From Streptomyces sp. NBC_00659 (GTDB taxonomy: Bacteria > Actinomycetota > Actinomycetes > Streptomycetales > Streptomycetaceae): a DNA stretch of 64,000 nucleotides. This document shows positions 36,905-45,497 of the stretch, one piece after another; position 1 is the first letter of the stretch, and the number at the start of each line of letters is the position of its first letter. The stretch is taken from assembly GCF_036226925.1 (NCBI RefSeq), contig NZ_CP109031.1, positions 806,001-870,000 of the forward strand. Reading direction: 5' to 3'. The position numbers and the translations under genes were made by a program. The notes beneath the pieces are model-generated. The model searched no databases. It saw only the letters and a program-made list of their open reading frames with translations, and was not told the DNA's origin.

Positions 36905-37435
36905 TCAACGGTCTGTCGTGTCCTCGTCCCGGCGCTGCACCCATTGCCAGAAGTCGATCATCATCCGCTCGTACCGGATTCCGAACTCCAGCGCGTCCCG
37001 CTGCCCGCGCGTCAGCAATTCCCCGACGGTCCCGGCGAGTTCCTCGTACTCGCCCAGGGTCCGACGGTGCTCACCGAGCTGTACGGGACCGAGCACGGCG
37101 GGCTCGCCACCGAACCACAGCTTGAGGATGCCGCGCTCACGAGCCTCCACCGGGACGAACGCGGGGTCGTCGAGCCAGCCCCTCAGGGCAGCCCTGCCCT
37201 GGTCCGTCAGCGTCAGCACCCTGCGGTTGCGGCCGCTCTCCTGCCGCACCTGGGAGAGCATCCCGGCGTCGAGGAGACGGTCGCACTGCGCGTACACCTG
37301 CGCGTGCGGCACCGACCAGAAGGGCGCGACCGTCCGCGCCGCCTCCCCTTTCACGTCGTACGCGCTGGCCTCGCCCAGCTTCTCGATGATGCCGAGGACG
37401 AGATACGAGGCGGTGGTCAACCGAGCGTCAGCCAT
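36905..37435 (-). CDS. PadR-family regulator
   Basis: This 176-residue protein begins with the PadR winged helix (LTTASYLVLGIIEKLGEASAYD, about 6-27; VPHAQVYAQCDRLLDAGML) and ends with the helical Vir_act_alpha_C dimerisation domain containing GIRYERMMIDFWQWVQ. PadR proteins repress adjacent genes until an aromatic or drug ligand binds. The ATG at 37435 precedes the conserved fold. It lies directly upstream of the DUF2306 and membrane-protein genes, all on the same strand, with a palindrome between. Confidence 0.87.
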   Translation of the reverse strand: MADARLTTASYLVLGIIEKLGEASAYDVKGEAARTVAPFWSVPHAQVYAQCDRLLDAGMLSQVRQESGRNRRVLTLTDQGRAALRGWLDDPAFVPVEARERGILKLWFGGEPAVLGPVQLGEHRRTLGEYEELAGTVGELLTRGQRDALEFGIRYERMMIDFWQWVQRRDEDTTDR

Positions 37436-37613
37436 GGGGCGACCGTATCGCCACACGATCACCGGGCGGCAGGCACCGCCGGGCACGCCCACCGCACCGC
37501 CGGCTCCGCCCGACGCGAAGAAGATCCGGGTGCCCGGCACAATGCGGGGTATACGGGCGATCACGCAACCGACCGCACTTCAGGCCCCCGCGCCGGCCGC
37601 ACTAGGAGCTCCT

Positions 37614-37931
37614 GTGACCACCTACGTCATCACCGTTCCCGGGACATTCGTCCACGGCCTGTCGGACGCCTCCCGCGCCGACGTGGAGCGCAGGCTTCGC
37701 CCCCAGGACCCGCAGAACACGGACCTGGGCGAGAGCGAGGAACTGAGCCTGCTGACCGTCGACGAGGACCACAGGTTCTCCGTCCGGCTCGAGGTCGAGG
37801 CGGCGGACCGGAGAAGCGCCGAGGCCGAAGCCGTGCGGCTCGTCTCCGGCGCACTCCTGGACAGCGGCCTGTCCCCCGACGACGCCCCGCTGGGGCCTGC
37901 CGCCGTCACGGGGATCGACAGCGAGTTCTGA
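37614..37931 (+). CDS. Hypothetical small protein, 105 residues
   Basis: A short acidic protein with alternating strand-helix pattern (TYVITVPGTFV, FSVRLEVEAADRRSAEAEAVRLV). This could be a ferredoxin-like alpha/beta sandwich, but I do not recognise the family. The GTG at 37614 is preceded by TAGGAGCTCCT. Codon bias is strong. It is divergent from the PadR gene and converges with the NlpC/P60 gene. Confidence 0.65.
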   Translation: MTTYVITVPGTFVHGLSDASRADVERRLRPQDPQNTDLGESEELSLLTVDEDHRFSVRLEVEAADRRSAEAEAVRLVSGALLDSGLSPDDAPLGPAAVTGIDSEF

Positions 37932-38025
37932 CGGCGCGCCGCCGCGCCCGCCCTCGCGGACGACGGCACTCCACGAGCGGCCGGTACACCCCGGACGGCG
38001 GTACGCCCCTGAGCCGGGCCGGATC

Positions 38026-39768
38026 TCAGACCGGGCGTACGACGCTGTGGATGGCCGCCTGTCCGGCGTATTCGACCGACTCCTCGGTGATCCGCGCTCC
38101 GGGACTCGGGGCGTGGACCATCATGCCGTCACCCACGTAGAGGCCGACGTGACTCACGTTGGCGTGGAAGAAGACCAGGTCACCCGGCTGCATGGCGCCG
38201 AGGGCGACCGCCGGGCCGACCTGTGCCTGGTCCTGTGTCGCACGGGGAAGCATGACCCCGGCGCTCTTCCAGGACGCCTGTGTGAGCCCGGAGGGGTCGT
38301 ACGAACCGGGTCCGGACGCTCCCCACACGCAGGGTCTGCCGACCTGAGCGCGGGCGAAGGCGACCGCCTCCGCGGCCCTGCTGTCGGGCCCGACGACCGG
38401 CGGGGCGGCGGGCGCGACGAGACTGTCGATACTGAACCCGGGGTTCGTGTCGACGGCTCCGGGAGCGGCGGGCCAGGCCTGCTGATTGCCGGCCGTCCAC
38501 AACGCCTGCCGCCAGGCGTCGTCGGCCGGCGGGGGCGCCGGCTGGTTCGCCGGGGGCACGGGGGCCGGCTGATACGCGGCGGGAGCCGGCGCCGGCTCGT
38601 ACACCGGAGGCTGAGGCACCGGCTCACTCACCGGGGGCATCGGAGCCGGCTGGTACGCGCTGGGACGGGCCGCCGTCTCGTACGCGAGGGGCAGGAGCAC
38701 CGACTTGTACTCGGAGGGCGGGGGCGGCGGCTCGTACCCGAGGGGCAGGAGGACCGACTTGTACTCGCCGGCCGGGGGCGCCGCCTCGTACGCCCCGGGC
38801 ATGGAGCCCGTGTCGAAGACCGTGGGCATGGGCGCCTGCCGAGGTGCCGCGGGCTGGGGCGTGGGCTCGTACGGGGCGGGCTGGGGCGCCGGCTGGAACA
38901 CGGGTGCCTGACCGACCGAGGGGAACGTGCCGGTCTGGCCGACCGTCGGGAAGGAGCCCGTCTGACCCACCGACGGGAAGGAGCCCGTCTGACCCACCGA
39001 CGGGAAGGAGCCCGTCTGACCCACCGACGGGAACGAACCCGTCTGACCCACCGACGCAAAGGACGGGAGCCGGGGTTCCTCCACCGGCCTGTACTCGATC
39101 GCCGGGGCCTGCGCGACGGGCATGCTCTGCCGTGCCGCGTGCCGTGCCATCAGCTCCTGTGCGGCGGCGAGCTTGCGCCGGGCGGTCTGCTTCTTGACGT
39201 GCAGCGACGGCTTCTGTGAGGCGGCCTCCGGAGCGGACCCCGCGGGAAGCGCCGCACGGCCCGCGGCCTCGGCTCCCGGTGCCGGGGCGGAACCGGCCGC
39301 CGGACCCGCGGTCAGCTCCAGGACGGGGCGCGCGGCCGGCTCCGAAGCCGGACCGGCGGTCAGCTCGCGCATCGGTGCCGCCGTCAACTCGGCGACAGGC
39401 CGGACGATCTGCTCCAGCTGATACACCGTCGGAAGCTCCCCCGCGGACCCCTTGGGGCCCTTCGCACCCTCCCTCGGACGGGCGCTCTCGCCGCCACGCT
39501 CCGACTGCCTGTCGGCCGGAAGGGTGGCCGGAGCCGAGGGTCCGTACCGGGAGCGTGCCCCGTCGTACAGCTGCCGCATCAGATCGTCCTGGGCGGGATC
39601 GGAACCCCCGCCCCCCTGACCGGCGCCCCGTCGAATCGGCCTGCGGGTGGAGTTCGCCGAGGCGCGGGTCCCGTTGAATTTACCGGTGGCGAGTTCCGCC
39701 TGGTCGTAGAGGGACGAGAGCCGTCGGGCGACTTCTTCGCCGCTGGGCGGGGTGCGTTCCGGCGCCAT
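38026..39768 (-). CDS. NlpC/P60-fold protein with Cys-to-Pro active site
   Basis: This 580-residue protein has a charged N-terminal segment, a Pro/Ala/Gly-rich middle, six near-identical 9-residue units (SVGQTGSFP, about 237-290), a Pro/Tyr-rich stalk and a C-terminal NlpC/P60 domain (about 465-575). Normal enzymes carry the nucleophile in DCSG; here the codon is CCC, giving D-P492-S-G. The histidine of SHVGLYVGDG (H540) is kept. A cysteine occurs earlier, in RPCVWG, where the family usually has tyrosine. No signal peptide is evident at the annotated start. The leader contains a c-di-AMP riboswitch, typical for Streptomyces cell-wall hydrolases, so it may be a regulatory or structural pseudoenzyme. 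Confidence 0.85.
   Translation of the reverse strand: MAPERTPPSGEEVARRLSSLYDQAELATGKFNGTRASANSTRRPIRRGAGQGGGGSDPAQDDLMRQLYDGARSRYGPSAPATLPADRQSERGGESARPREGAKGPKGSAGELPTVYQLEQIVRPVAELTAAPMRELTAGPASEPAARPVLELTAGPAAGSAPAPGAEAAGRAALPAGSAPEAASQKPSLHVKKQTARRKLAAAQELMARHAARQSMPVAQAPAIEYRPVEEPRLPSFASVGQTGSFPSVGQTGSFPSVGQTGSFPSVGQTGSFPTVGQTGTFPSVGQAPVFQPAPQPAPYEPTPQPAAPRQAPMPTVFDTGSMPGAYEAAPPAGEYKSVLLPLGYEPPPPPSEYKSVLLPLAYETAARPSAYQPAPMPPVSEPVPQPPVYEPAPAPAAYQPAPVPPANQPAPPPADDAWRQALWTAGNQQAWPAAPGAVDTNPGFSIDSLVAPAAPPVVGPDSRAAEAVAFARAQVGRPCVWGASGPGSYDPSGLTQASWKSAGVMLPRATQDQAQVGPAVALGAMQPGDLVFFHANVSHVGLYVGDGMMVHAPSPGARITEESVEYAGQAAIHSVVRPV
38910..39059. repeat. 27-bp coding tandem repeats in the NlpC/P60 gene
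   Basis: Five to six in-frame 27-bp units encode SVGQTGSFP. The middle copies are nearly identical at the DNA level, pointing to recent expansion by slippage or unequal crossing over. Confidence 0.85.
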
Positions 39769-40448
39769 GGAGTGGTGCTCCTTCCGTCGTCCGCCTACCG
39801 GGTTAGCTGTCGGGTTCGGGCGGACGATTCCGGAAGGTATGCCCTACGACCCCTGCCCCGTAAGGCAGTTGGCCGATTCACCCCAAGTTCGGTGGGTCCC
39901 CGGCTCCAGCTGCCACGAGGACAGGCAGGATTCGGCGGAGGCCGCGCCGCCCGGCGAGCTCCGCCGGAGGGAGTCGGGCGGCCCGGTCGCCAACTTAGCC
40001 ATGTTGTGCACCCGATGTGAAGATCCACGTCCCAGATGTCCGATACATTTTCGTGACCTTCATCGCATCACCTCGCAGCGCGACGGTGAGGACACGGGCC
40101 GTGCTCGAAAAGGCCGCTGAGCAAGGACGTTGGGCAGTCGGGGCCCGATGACCGTCCCGGCCCCGCCCCGGACCCCCGCTCGGCCGGACCGCCCCGCTCC
40201 ACCTCGATTGCCGGCCGACCCGCACGGGGCCGGCCCGTCCAGGTCCGCCGGTCACCCGCCCAGCCGCCCCGGATGTGTCGAAAGCGTGCACAGAACTGAC
40301 GTTCCCTGGCATGTCGTTCGACATCGACGGCACCCACTGGTCACACCTTGACCAGTTCTGGCCGAGCTGGCCGGATGACCACTGCGGCAACGTGCCGGCC
40401 GTACCTTCGAGGCACGTCAGACCACGAGAGCGAGTCGAGGATCCCCAC
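39769..40448. other. 680-bp intergenic region
   Basis: The left 150 bp are the riboswitch leader of the NlpC/P60 gene. The rest (39920-40448) holds an AT-richer patch near 40000-40060, probably containing the promoter of the riboswitch transcript. Short frames are not convincing genes. Confidence 0.5.
39778..39918 (-). promoter_or_regulatory. c-di-AMP riboswitch (ydaO/yuaA class)
   Basis: Read on the minus strand, the leader contains GCTGGAGCCGGGGACCCA, then TTGGGGTGAATCGG, and later CCCGAACCCGACAGCTAACC followed by CGGTAGGC. These are the conserved blocks of the ydaO riboswitch, which binds cyclic di-AMP and in actinomycetes precedes genes for cell-wall hydrolases (Rpf and NlpC/P60). A 3' helix joins TCGTCCGCC with GGCGGACGA and extends through CCTTCCG/CGGAAGG. 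The last arm (39780-39786) overlaps the ribosome site AAGGAG (39778-39783), so translation may be controlled. Ends are approximate. Confidence 0.85.
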
Positions 40449-40679
40449 GTGCACGATGCGCCGATCTATGCCCAACTGATCTCCGAACGCGGCGACATAC
40501 CGACGCTCGTGCGAAGCGAGGCCCGTCGGCTGCAACGCGACTTCGAGTGGATCCTCAGCTGGGATCCGTCGACGGGCGCCCCGCTTCCCGCGTCCACCGC
40601 ACGGCCGTCGTCCGGCGCCCGACGCCCCTTCGCCCCCACCCCGGATCCCGACGACCGGCTCGACACACGCGGCCCCTGA
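40449..40679 (+). CDS. Small hypothetical protein, 76 residues
   Basis: The GTG at 40449 follows GAGTCGAGGATCC. The protein starts VHDAPIYAQLISERGDIPT, continues VRSEARRLQRDFEWILSW and ends in a Pro/Arg tail. Small Streptomyces proteins with the pattern IY-QL--ERGD-P--VR-EA-R are common and of unknown function, so this is probably a real member. No motif gives a role. Confidence 0.55.
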   Translation: MHDAPIYAQLISERGDIPTLVRSEARRLQRDFEWILSWDPSTGAPLPASTARPSSGARRPFAPTPDPDDRLDTRGP

Positions 40680-40763
40680 CGGCCGGCCGAACGCGACCGG
40701 AGGCCGAGGACCGGCCGGACACACCTGGCGGCCGACGACCGTCGAACGCCGACCGGTGACCGT

Positions 40764-40805
40764 CTGCTCCATCGGCCGGCAGGTCCCGGGCGGCCGATGG
40801 AGCAG
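40764..40805. terminator. Bidirectional terminator
   Basis: CTGCTCCATCGGCCG (40764-40778) and its perfect complement (40791-40805) form a 15-bp stem with a 12-nt loop between convergent genes. Confidence 0.8.
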
Positions 40806-40822
40806 CTCGTCCCGACGGGCTG

Positions 40823-41569
40823 TTAAAGGACGCCGGGTTCGCAGCCCGGCCGTTCGGCGGGGAACGGGTCGAGCCCAGCGCCGATCCGGGTCACCAGATC
40901 GGCGACCGTCGCACCCGTGGCCCTGTGCCAGGTCCCCGCGCGCCGGAGCATGGCGTGGTCACCGCCCTCGACCCGCACGGCGCTCGCGGAGGATCCCGCC
41001 TCCGCGGCCCGGCGGACGAGGGCGAACGACTCCGCGGGGTCGGTGACCCGGTCCCGGTCGCCGTGCAGCACGATGACGCGTTTGCCCCGGAGGTGGGCCA
41101 CCGGCTCACCCTCCGGGCACCAGGGCGCCAGCGCCACCACGGCCCGGACCTGGGGCGCGGCCGCGGCCCGCAGGGCGGCGCGCCCGCCCATCGAATGGCC
41201 CACGAGCACGACGGGCACCTCCCCCACCAGAGCGGCGAGTTCGTCCAGTGCCCGCAGAACGTCGGCGACGGGGTCGGCGTCCACGCCGTTCCACCCCCGG
41301 TAGCGGTAGCGCACCTGCCCGACGAACGCGTTCCCGTCCGGCAGGGCCCGCGTCACGGAGCGCACGAACGGCCGCATCCGGGCGCGTGCCGCATTCCACG
41401 GCCGCAACGGGTCCTTGCTGTCGACGGTTCCACCGTGAAGGATCAGTACGGCGGCACGCGCGGGACCCGCGTCCGGACGGACGACATGACTCGGCCGCAG
41501 CGCCACGGGGGCGCCGCCCGCCCGGGACCGGGACACATCATCGGCGGACATCCGCGCAGAACCTCGCAT
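40823..41569 (-). CDS. Alpha/beta hydrolase
   Basis: This 248-residue protein has the oxyanion region VLILHGG (about 35), the nucleophile elbow GHSMGG (about 119), the acid in HGDRDRVTD (about 175) and the catalytic histidine in GGDHAML (about 207). This completes a dienelactone-hydrolase-like alpha/beta hydrolase triad. It has no signal peptide. The substrate, an ester or lactone, is unknown. The ATG at 41569 has GGAGAGGTGTC upstream; a longer frame to 41677 is unlikely. Confidence 0.87.
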   Translation of the reverse strand: MRGSARMSADDVSRSRAGGAPVALRPSHVVRPDAGPARAAVLILHGGTVDSKDPLRPWNAARARMRPFVRSVTRALPDGNAFVGQVRYRYRGWNGVDADPVADVLRALDELAALVGEVPVVLVGHSMGGRAALRAAAAPQVRAVVALAPWCPEGEPVAHLRGKRVIVLHGDRDRVTDPAESFALVRRAAEAGSSASAVRVEGGDHAMLRRAGTWHRATGATVADLVTRIGAGLDPFPAERPGCEPGVL

Positions 41570-41722
41570 GACACCTCTCCTCCTCGCGACGCTCCCGCAC
41601 GCCTCGCACCGGACCGTGAGGAGGGATCGTCTCACCGGCCGGAGGCCGGCGGCCACTGGTCGCCGACCACCTACCACCGGCCACCTACCACCCCTTCATC
41701 CGTAGCCGACCAAGCCGTGGGT

Positions 41723-41896
41723 TCAGCCCGTGTCCTCGGGCCGCGCGCGGTAGCCGTCGCGCCACTCCTGGTAGAAGCGCCAGAGGCGTGCCGCCTGTGG
41801 GCAGCGTCCCGACTCCCGTCGGCACGTACGGCAGTTGCCGACGTGACTGATGTAGGCGGTCTCGGGGGCGTCCCGCCCCGGCTCCGGATTCGGCAT
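41723..41896 (-). CDS. Small Cys-rich protein, 57 residues
   Basis: The protein reads as a short polar start, then HVGNCRTCRRESGRCP, then an aromatic/basic tail (LWRFYQEWRDGYR). The CxxC plus a third cysteine and the preceding histidine resemble a small zinc-binding knuckle. GAGGGCC precedes the ATG at 41896. It could be real or a fortunate frame; the clean cysteine spacing and ribosome site favour real. Confidence 0.45.
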   Translation of the reverse strand: MPNPEPGRDAPETAYISHVGNCRTCRRESGRCPQAARLWRFYQEWRDGYRARPEDTG

Positions 41897-42072
41897 GGCC
41901 CTCGGCACCTGTCGGTGCGACGCGCACCGGCGCGACGTCGCTTCTGATGCCGTGCTTCCGCGCCAAGGGCCTCGGCGGATGCACCTGCCGAGAACTCCCG
42001 TGCCCGGCCCGCGGATCTCAGCGGCCGGCGTGCGGCTTCCGGGCTCCCGCCGACGGCCGCCCGGTTCCCGTG

Positions 42073-42777
42073 TCAGTCGAGGAGGTCGGCGCCGTACTCC
42101 TCCGTCGCGGGGAAAGGCCTGCCGACCCGGGACCTGCGGACTGTCAGCCGGGCCACCTCGAAGTCCATCTCGGAGGCTTCGGGAGGCGGCGGCGGGTGGT
42201 AACGCCCGGCGCATACGGACAGGTTGACGATGAGATAGGCGTGCCAGGATCTGCCCACTCCGCGCCGGTCGTCGAAGACCTGGATCCCGTTCACCCACCA
42301 CACGACCCGCTGGGCGCCGAACTCGACCATGAGGTCGACCCAGGCACCCGGCCGAATGGCGGGGTTCCGGTAATAGCGGTGGGTGTTGCGTACGTGGTTG
42401 GACAGTTCCAGCAGGTCCGGGTTGTCGGGGTGGTACTCGAAGACGTCGATCTCCTGACCGCCGTCCCGCCATGTCCAGACGGCCGGCCAGGCTCCGGTCA
42501 CCGTCGGCAGCTTGACCCGCGTCTCCAGCACGTCCCCCGTACGGACCATGAAGCCGTCCGCGCTGCCCTCGGTGGTGAGGAGGCCCGCGTCCCAGTCACC
42601 GTCCGGGCGTCGCGTGGCCAAGAAGCGGCCCGTCCGGCAGTAGGCGGGGTCGGTCACCAGATGGTCGAGTTTCCCGTCGTCCGGATTGACCGGTCCGCCG
42701 TCGGGATAGGCCCAGGAACGGCCCGCGACCCATTGACGAGGCGAGGCGAAATCCGCCGTGAAGACGACATCGGACAC
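42073..42777 (-). CDS. GH16-like (concanavalin fold) protein
   Basis: This 234-residue protein shows a GH16-type catalytic stretch, GGQEIDVFEYHP (about residue 109), which fits the E-[ILV]-D-x-x-E motif with both catalytic glutamates. Strands such as VLETRVKLPTVTGAWPAVWTW before it and YLIVNLSV after it also fit. GH16 enzymes cut beta-1,3/1,4-glucans or galactans, and this one would be unusual in having no signal peptide. The GTG at 42777 was chosen because GAGGAG lies 6 bp before it; upstream in-frame ATGs exist but have poorer sites. Confidence 0.72.
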   Translation of the reverse strand: MSDVVFTADFASPRQWVAGRSWAYPDGGPVNPDDGKLDHLVTDPAYCRTGRFLATRRPDGDWDAGLLTTEGSADGFMVRTGDVLETRVKLPTVTGAWPAVWTWRDGGQEIDVFEYHPDNPDLLELSNHVRNTHRYYRNPAIRPGAWVDLMVEFGAQRVVWWVNGIQVFDDRRGVGRSWHAYLIVNLSVCAGRYHPPPPPEASEMDFEVARLTVRRSRVGRPFPATEEYGADLLD

Positions 42778-43028
42778 GCGGCACTCCTCGATGACGACGT
42801 TGCGCTTACCTCCAGGTTCTCCCCAAGCACCGGACATCCACGCCCTGTTCACGACAACCCGCCACAAAACAACCCATCGGGGTGAACCGGTCGTACTCCG
42901 GCGCACCATGTCTTCGGCCTGCCGCGCCTCGCACCACGGCTCGCGCTCCGTACCCGCCCCACGGCGCCCGGTTCGGCCGGCTGCCTGGTCGGGCGCCGCG
43001 TCCCGCGCACCCGACCAGGCTCCGCCGG

Positions 43029-43403
43029 CTACAGGTAGGGGCGGGTGATCAACTCGATGGCATGGCCGGCCGGGTCCTTGAAGTACACGCCCCGGCCGCC
43101 GTGTTCGTTGTTGATCTCGCCCGAGCGCCGCATCCGGGGATCGGCCCAGTGCTCGATGCCGTCGTCACAGAGCCGCCGGTAGGCCCGGTCGAACAGCTCG
43201 TCGTCGATCAGGAACGCGTAGTGCTGCATCTGGATGTCCACCGGGGGCTCGGCGAACTGCAGCAGCACGCCGTCCGTCAGCTGGATGTTGGTGAAAGGAC
43301 CCCAGGACGGCGCTTGCGGCAGTTCCAGCAGCTCCCGGAAGAAGCGTGCCGACTCGTGGCGGTCCTTGGCTGCGATGATGGTGTGATTGAAGGTGACTGT
43401 CAT
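43029..43403 (-). CDS. VOC-family (glyoxalase/dioxygenase fold) protein
   Basis: This 124-residue protein has the paired beta-alpha-beta-beta-beta modules of the vicinal oxygen chelate fold: FNHTIIAAKDRHESARFFRE at the start, HYAFLIDDELFDRAYRRL in the middle and GRGVYFKDPAGHAIELITRPY at the end. Metal ligands His and Glu are present at the usual places (FNH, QHYAF, IELIT). It may be a small-molecule lyase, dioxygenase or resistance protein. The ATG at 43403 directly precedes the first strand. Confidence 0.85.
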   Translation of the reverse strand: MTVTFNHTIIAAKDRHESARFFRELLELPQAPSWGPFTNIQLTDGVLLQFAEPPVDIQMQHYAFLIDDELFDRAYRRLCDDGIEHWADPRMRRSGEINNEHGGRGVYFKDPAGHAIELITRPYL

Positions 43404-43633
43404 TCGACTGACCTCAGTAGTGCTCGACACGGAAAAAGGACTCGCGGTGCACAAACACTGGGAGGTCCACGTGCCGGACTGAGACGGTGCCTTCGGCGCA
43501 CCCATCGGGCGATCAGCCCTCCACCGGATCGCCCATCTGTGTGTGGCTCGACGCCGGTCCGGTGTTCACGTCGGTGACGCTACTTGATCCGGTCGACCAC
43601 TACAACGCCCCCGGGCGCGGCAGACTGAACGCC

Positions 43634-44227
43634 ATGACTTCACCGGACCCCAAGGCCGACCTTCACCGCTATCTGCAGTCGGCTCGCGACGCCCTGATCT
43701 GGAAGCTCGAGGGTCTCTCGGAATACGACATCCGCCGCCCGTTCACCCCTACCGGGACCAACCTGCTCGGTCTGGTGAAACACGTGGCCACGATCGAACT
43801 GGGTTACCTCGGCGACACCTTCGGACGGCCGTCCGGTGAGCCGCTCCCCTGGCTGGAGCACGCCCACGAGACGAACGGGGACATGTGGGCCACCGCGGAC
43901 GAGACACGCGAGTTCGTCGTGGGGCTCTATCGCCGGGCATGGGCTCACGCGGACGCGACGATCGACGCGCTGCCGCTGGAGACGACCGGCACGGTCCCGT
44001 GGTGGCCCGCCGGGAAGAACGAGGTGACGTTGCATCACGCGGTCGTTCGCGTGCTCGCCGACACCCAGCGGCACGCCGGGCACGCCGACATCATCCGCGA
44101 ACTCATGGACGGCGCCGCCGGGATGAACGAGGACAACGACAGCCTGATGCCGGGTGACTCGGCGTGGTGGGAGGATTATCGGGCGCGGCTGGAGCAGGCG
44201 GCCCGGGACGCCGACAAGAACGGCTGA
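43634..44227 (+). CDS. DinB-family (DUF664) protein
   Basis: This 197-residue four-helix-bundle protein carries the three metal-binding histidine regions of DinB/DUF664 proteins (LVKHVATIELGYLGD; LHHAVVRVLADTQRHAGHADI). Related actinobacterial enzymes are mycothiol-dependent transferases or maleylpyruvate isomerase-like proteins. The sequence WWPAGKNEVTLHHAV fits the DUF664 group. It is divergent from the VOC gene with 230 bp between. The substrate is unknown. Confidence 0.87.
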   Translation: MTSPDPKADLHRYLQSARDALIWKLEGLSEYDIRRPFTPTGTNLLGLVKHVATIELGYLGDTFGRPSGEPLPWLEHAHETNGDMWATADETREFVVGLYRRAWAHADATIDALPLETTGTVPWWPAGKNEVTLHHAVVRVLADTQRHAGHADIIRELMDGAAGMNEDNDSLMPGDSAWWEDYRARLEQAARDADKNG

Positions 44228-44269
44228 GACCGGCGCCGGATCAGCCGGGCCGGCCGGGTGCCGAGGACG

Positions 44270-44833
44270 TCACGCACCCGGCCAGGCCCCGCGCCCCGCC
44301 AGGTCGAGGACGAGAGCGGCGATGTTCCACGCGTCGTCCTCACCCCGGTGATGCCGCCCCTCCAGGGGCAGTTGGGCCAGGCGCAGGGCCTGCGCCATCC
44401 CCGGCCGCTTCCGCAGCCCGTGAGCGGCGGTGAAGACCGCCTTGGCGTTGGCGTGCCGGCGGCCGAAGGGGTACGGAGTCTCCGCGGCGGCGCACTGACG
44501 CGTGAACTGATGACGGTCGTAGTCGCCCCAACTCGCCCACGGCCGCTCCCCCGTACGATGTCGAGCGGCCAACTCACGGCAGGCCTCTGCGAATTCGAGC
44601 CCCTTCTCGACCTCGTCCTGCGTCAGTCCGGTGAGCTCGGTGCAGAAGGCGCTGACCGTCGACCGCGCGGGCCTCACCAGAAGCCGGTGCTTCTCCAGCC
44701 GGACGCCTTCGTCCAGGTCGACGACCGTCAGGCCGATCTCGATGATCTCGTTCACCGCTCCGGGCGGAGGCGGACCCTCCCAACAGGTCGCCTCGACATC
44801 GACGACGTTCAACAGCCTTCCGGAACTCTTCAT
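44270..44833 (-). CDS. DEDDh-type 3'-5' exonuclease (ERI-1-like)
   Basis: This 187-residue protein has the exonuclease motifs: Exo I VVDVEATCW (D and E), Exo II SWGDYDRHQF (about 100), and Exo III HRGEDDAWNIA (H and D, about 160), giving a DEDDh active site. FCTELTGLTQDEV between them is typical of the ERI-1/DnaQ-like group that trims RNA or DNA 3' ends. The ATG at 44833 is chosen as the first residue compatible with the strand LLNVVDVEAT. It converges on the DinB gene. Confidence 0.87.
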   Translation of the reverse strand: MKSSGRLLNVVDVEATCWEGPPPPGAVNEIIEIGLTVVDLDEGVRLEKHRLLVRPARSTVSAFCTELTGLTQDEVEKGLEFAEACRELAARHRTGERPWASWGDYDRHQFTRQCAAAETPYPFGRRHANAKAVFTAAHGLRKRPGMAQALRLAQLPLEGRHHRGEDDAWNIAALVLDLAGRGAWPGA

Positions 44834-44951
44834 GCGGGCGAGCGTAGAAGGCGGCACGCCACCGCGTCGCGCGGTTTTCCGCCCCGCCCCGCTCGTCCGC
44901 AGGAGACCTCGCCGCCAGGAGACTCAGAAGCGACGGCAGCCGTACCTCAGC

Positions 44952-45407
44952 TCACGGGCGCGGCCAGGGACGTCCGCCGATGCGCTCGATGCCCGTGTTG
45001 AAACGCCGCAAGTAGGAGGCGAACGCGGCGATGTCGTCCTCCGGCCAGTCGGCCATGACGCGGTCCAGCGCGTCGATGAGCCCCTGCCGCTCCTCGTCCA
45101 GGAGCCGCGCCCCTTCGTCGGTGATGCGGAACTTGCGGGCCATGCCCCCGTCGGGGTCGGGGATGCGCTCGACGAGCCCGGAACGCATCGCCGCCGCGGT
45201 CTGCCGGTTGAGGGTGGAGTCGTCGAGTCCGAAAGCGTCGCTCAACTCACCGATCGACATGGGCCCCTGGATCCGGATACGGCTGAGCAGGATGTACGCG
45301 CTGCGCTCCAGGACACCGTCCTTGGTGCGGCCGCCTCTGTGGTTCATCCATCCGTGGCGGCTGAGCAGCATCTGCTCGTACTCGACCTCGTGTGTGGGCT
45401 TGACCAT
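44952..45407 (-). CDS. MarR-family regulator
   Basis: This 151-residue protein has the MarR winged helix (RSAYILLSRIRIQGPMSIGE, then LSDAFGLDDSTLNRQTAAAMRSGLVERIPDPDGG with the wing RKFRITDEGARLL). It is divergent from a DHA2-type exporter, the textbook arrangement for a MarR repressor released by the transported compound. The ATG at 45407 follows GGGAGGCGG; an upstream in-frame start at 45455 adds 16 unlikely residues. Direct repeats in the shared promoter are candidate binding sites. Confidence 0.87.
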   Translation of the reverse strand: MVKPTHEVEYEQMLLSRHGWMNHRGGRTKDGVLERSAYILLSRIRIQGPMSIGELSDAFGLDDSTLNRQTAAAMRSGLVERIPDPDGGMARKFRITDEGARLLDEERQGLIDALDRVMADWPEDDIAAFASYLRRFNTGIERIGGRPWPRP

Positions 45408-45497
45408 CCGCCTGCCGCCTCCCGGTGTCTCCTGAGCCGCGCGTCCCGCGCACATCGGTGCGGCCCGGCTTCATGGTCCCACACCCCCATGCACGGC

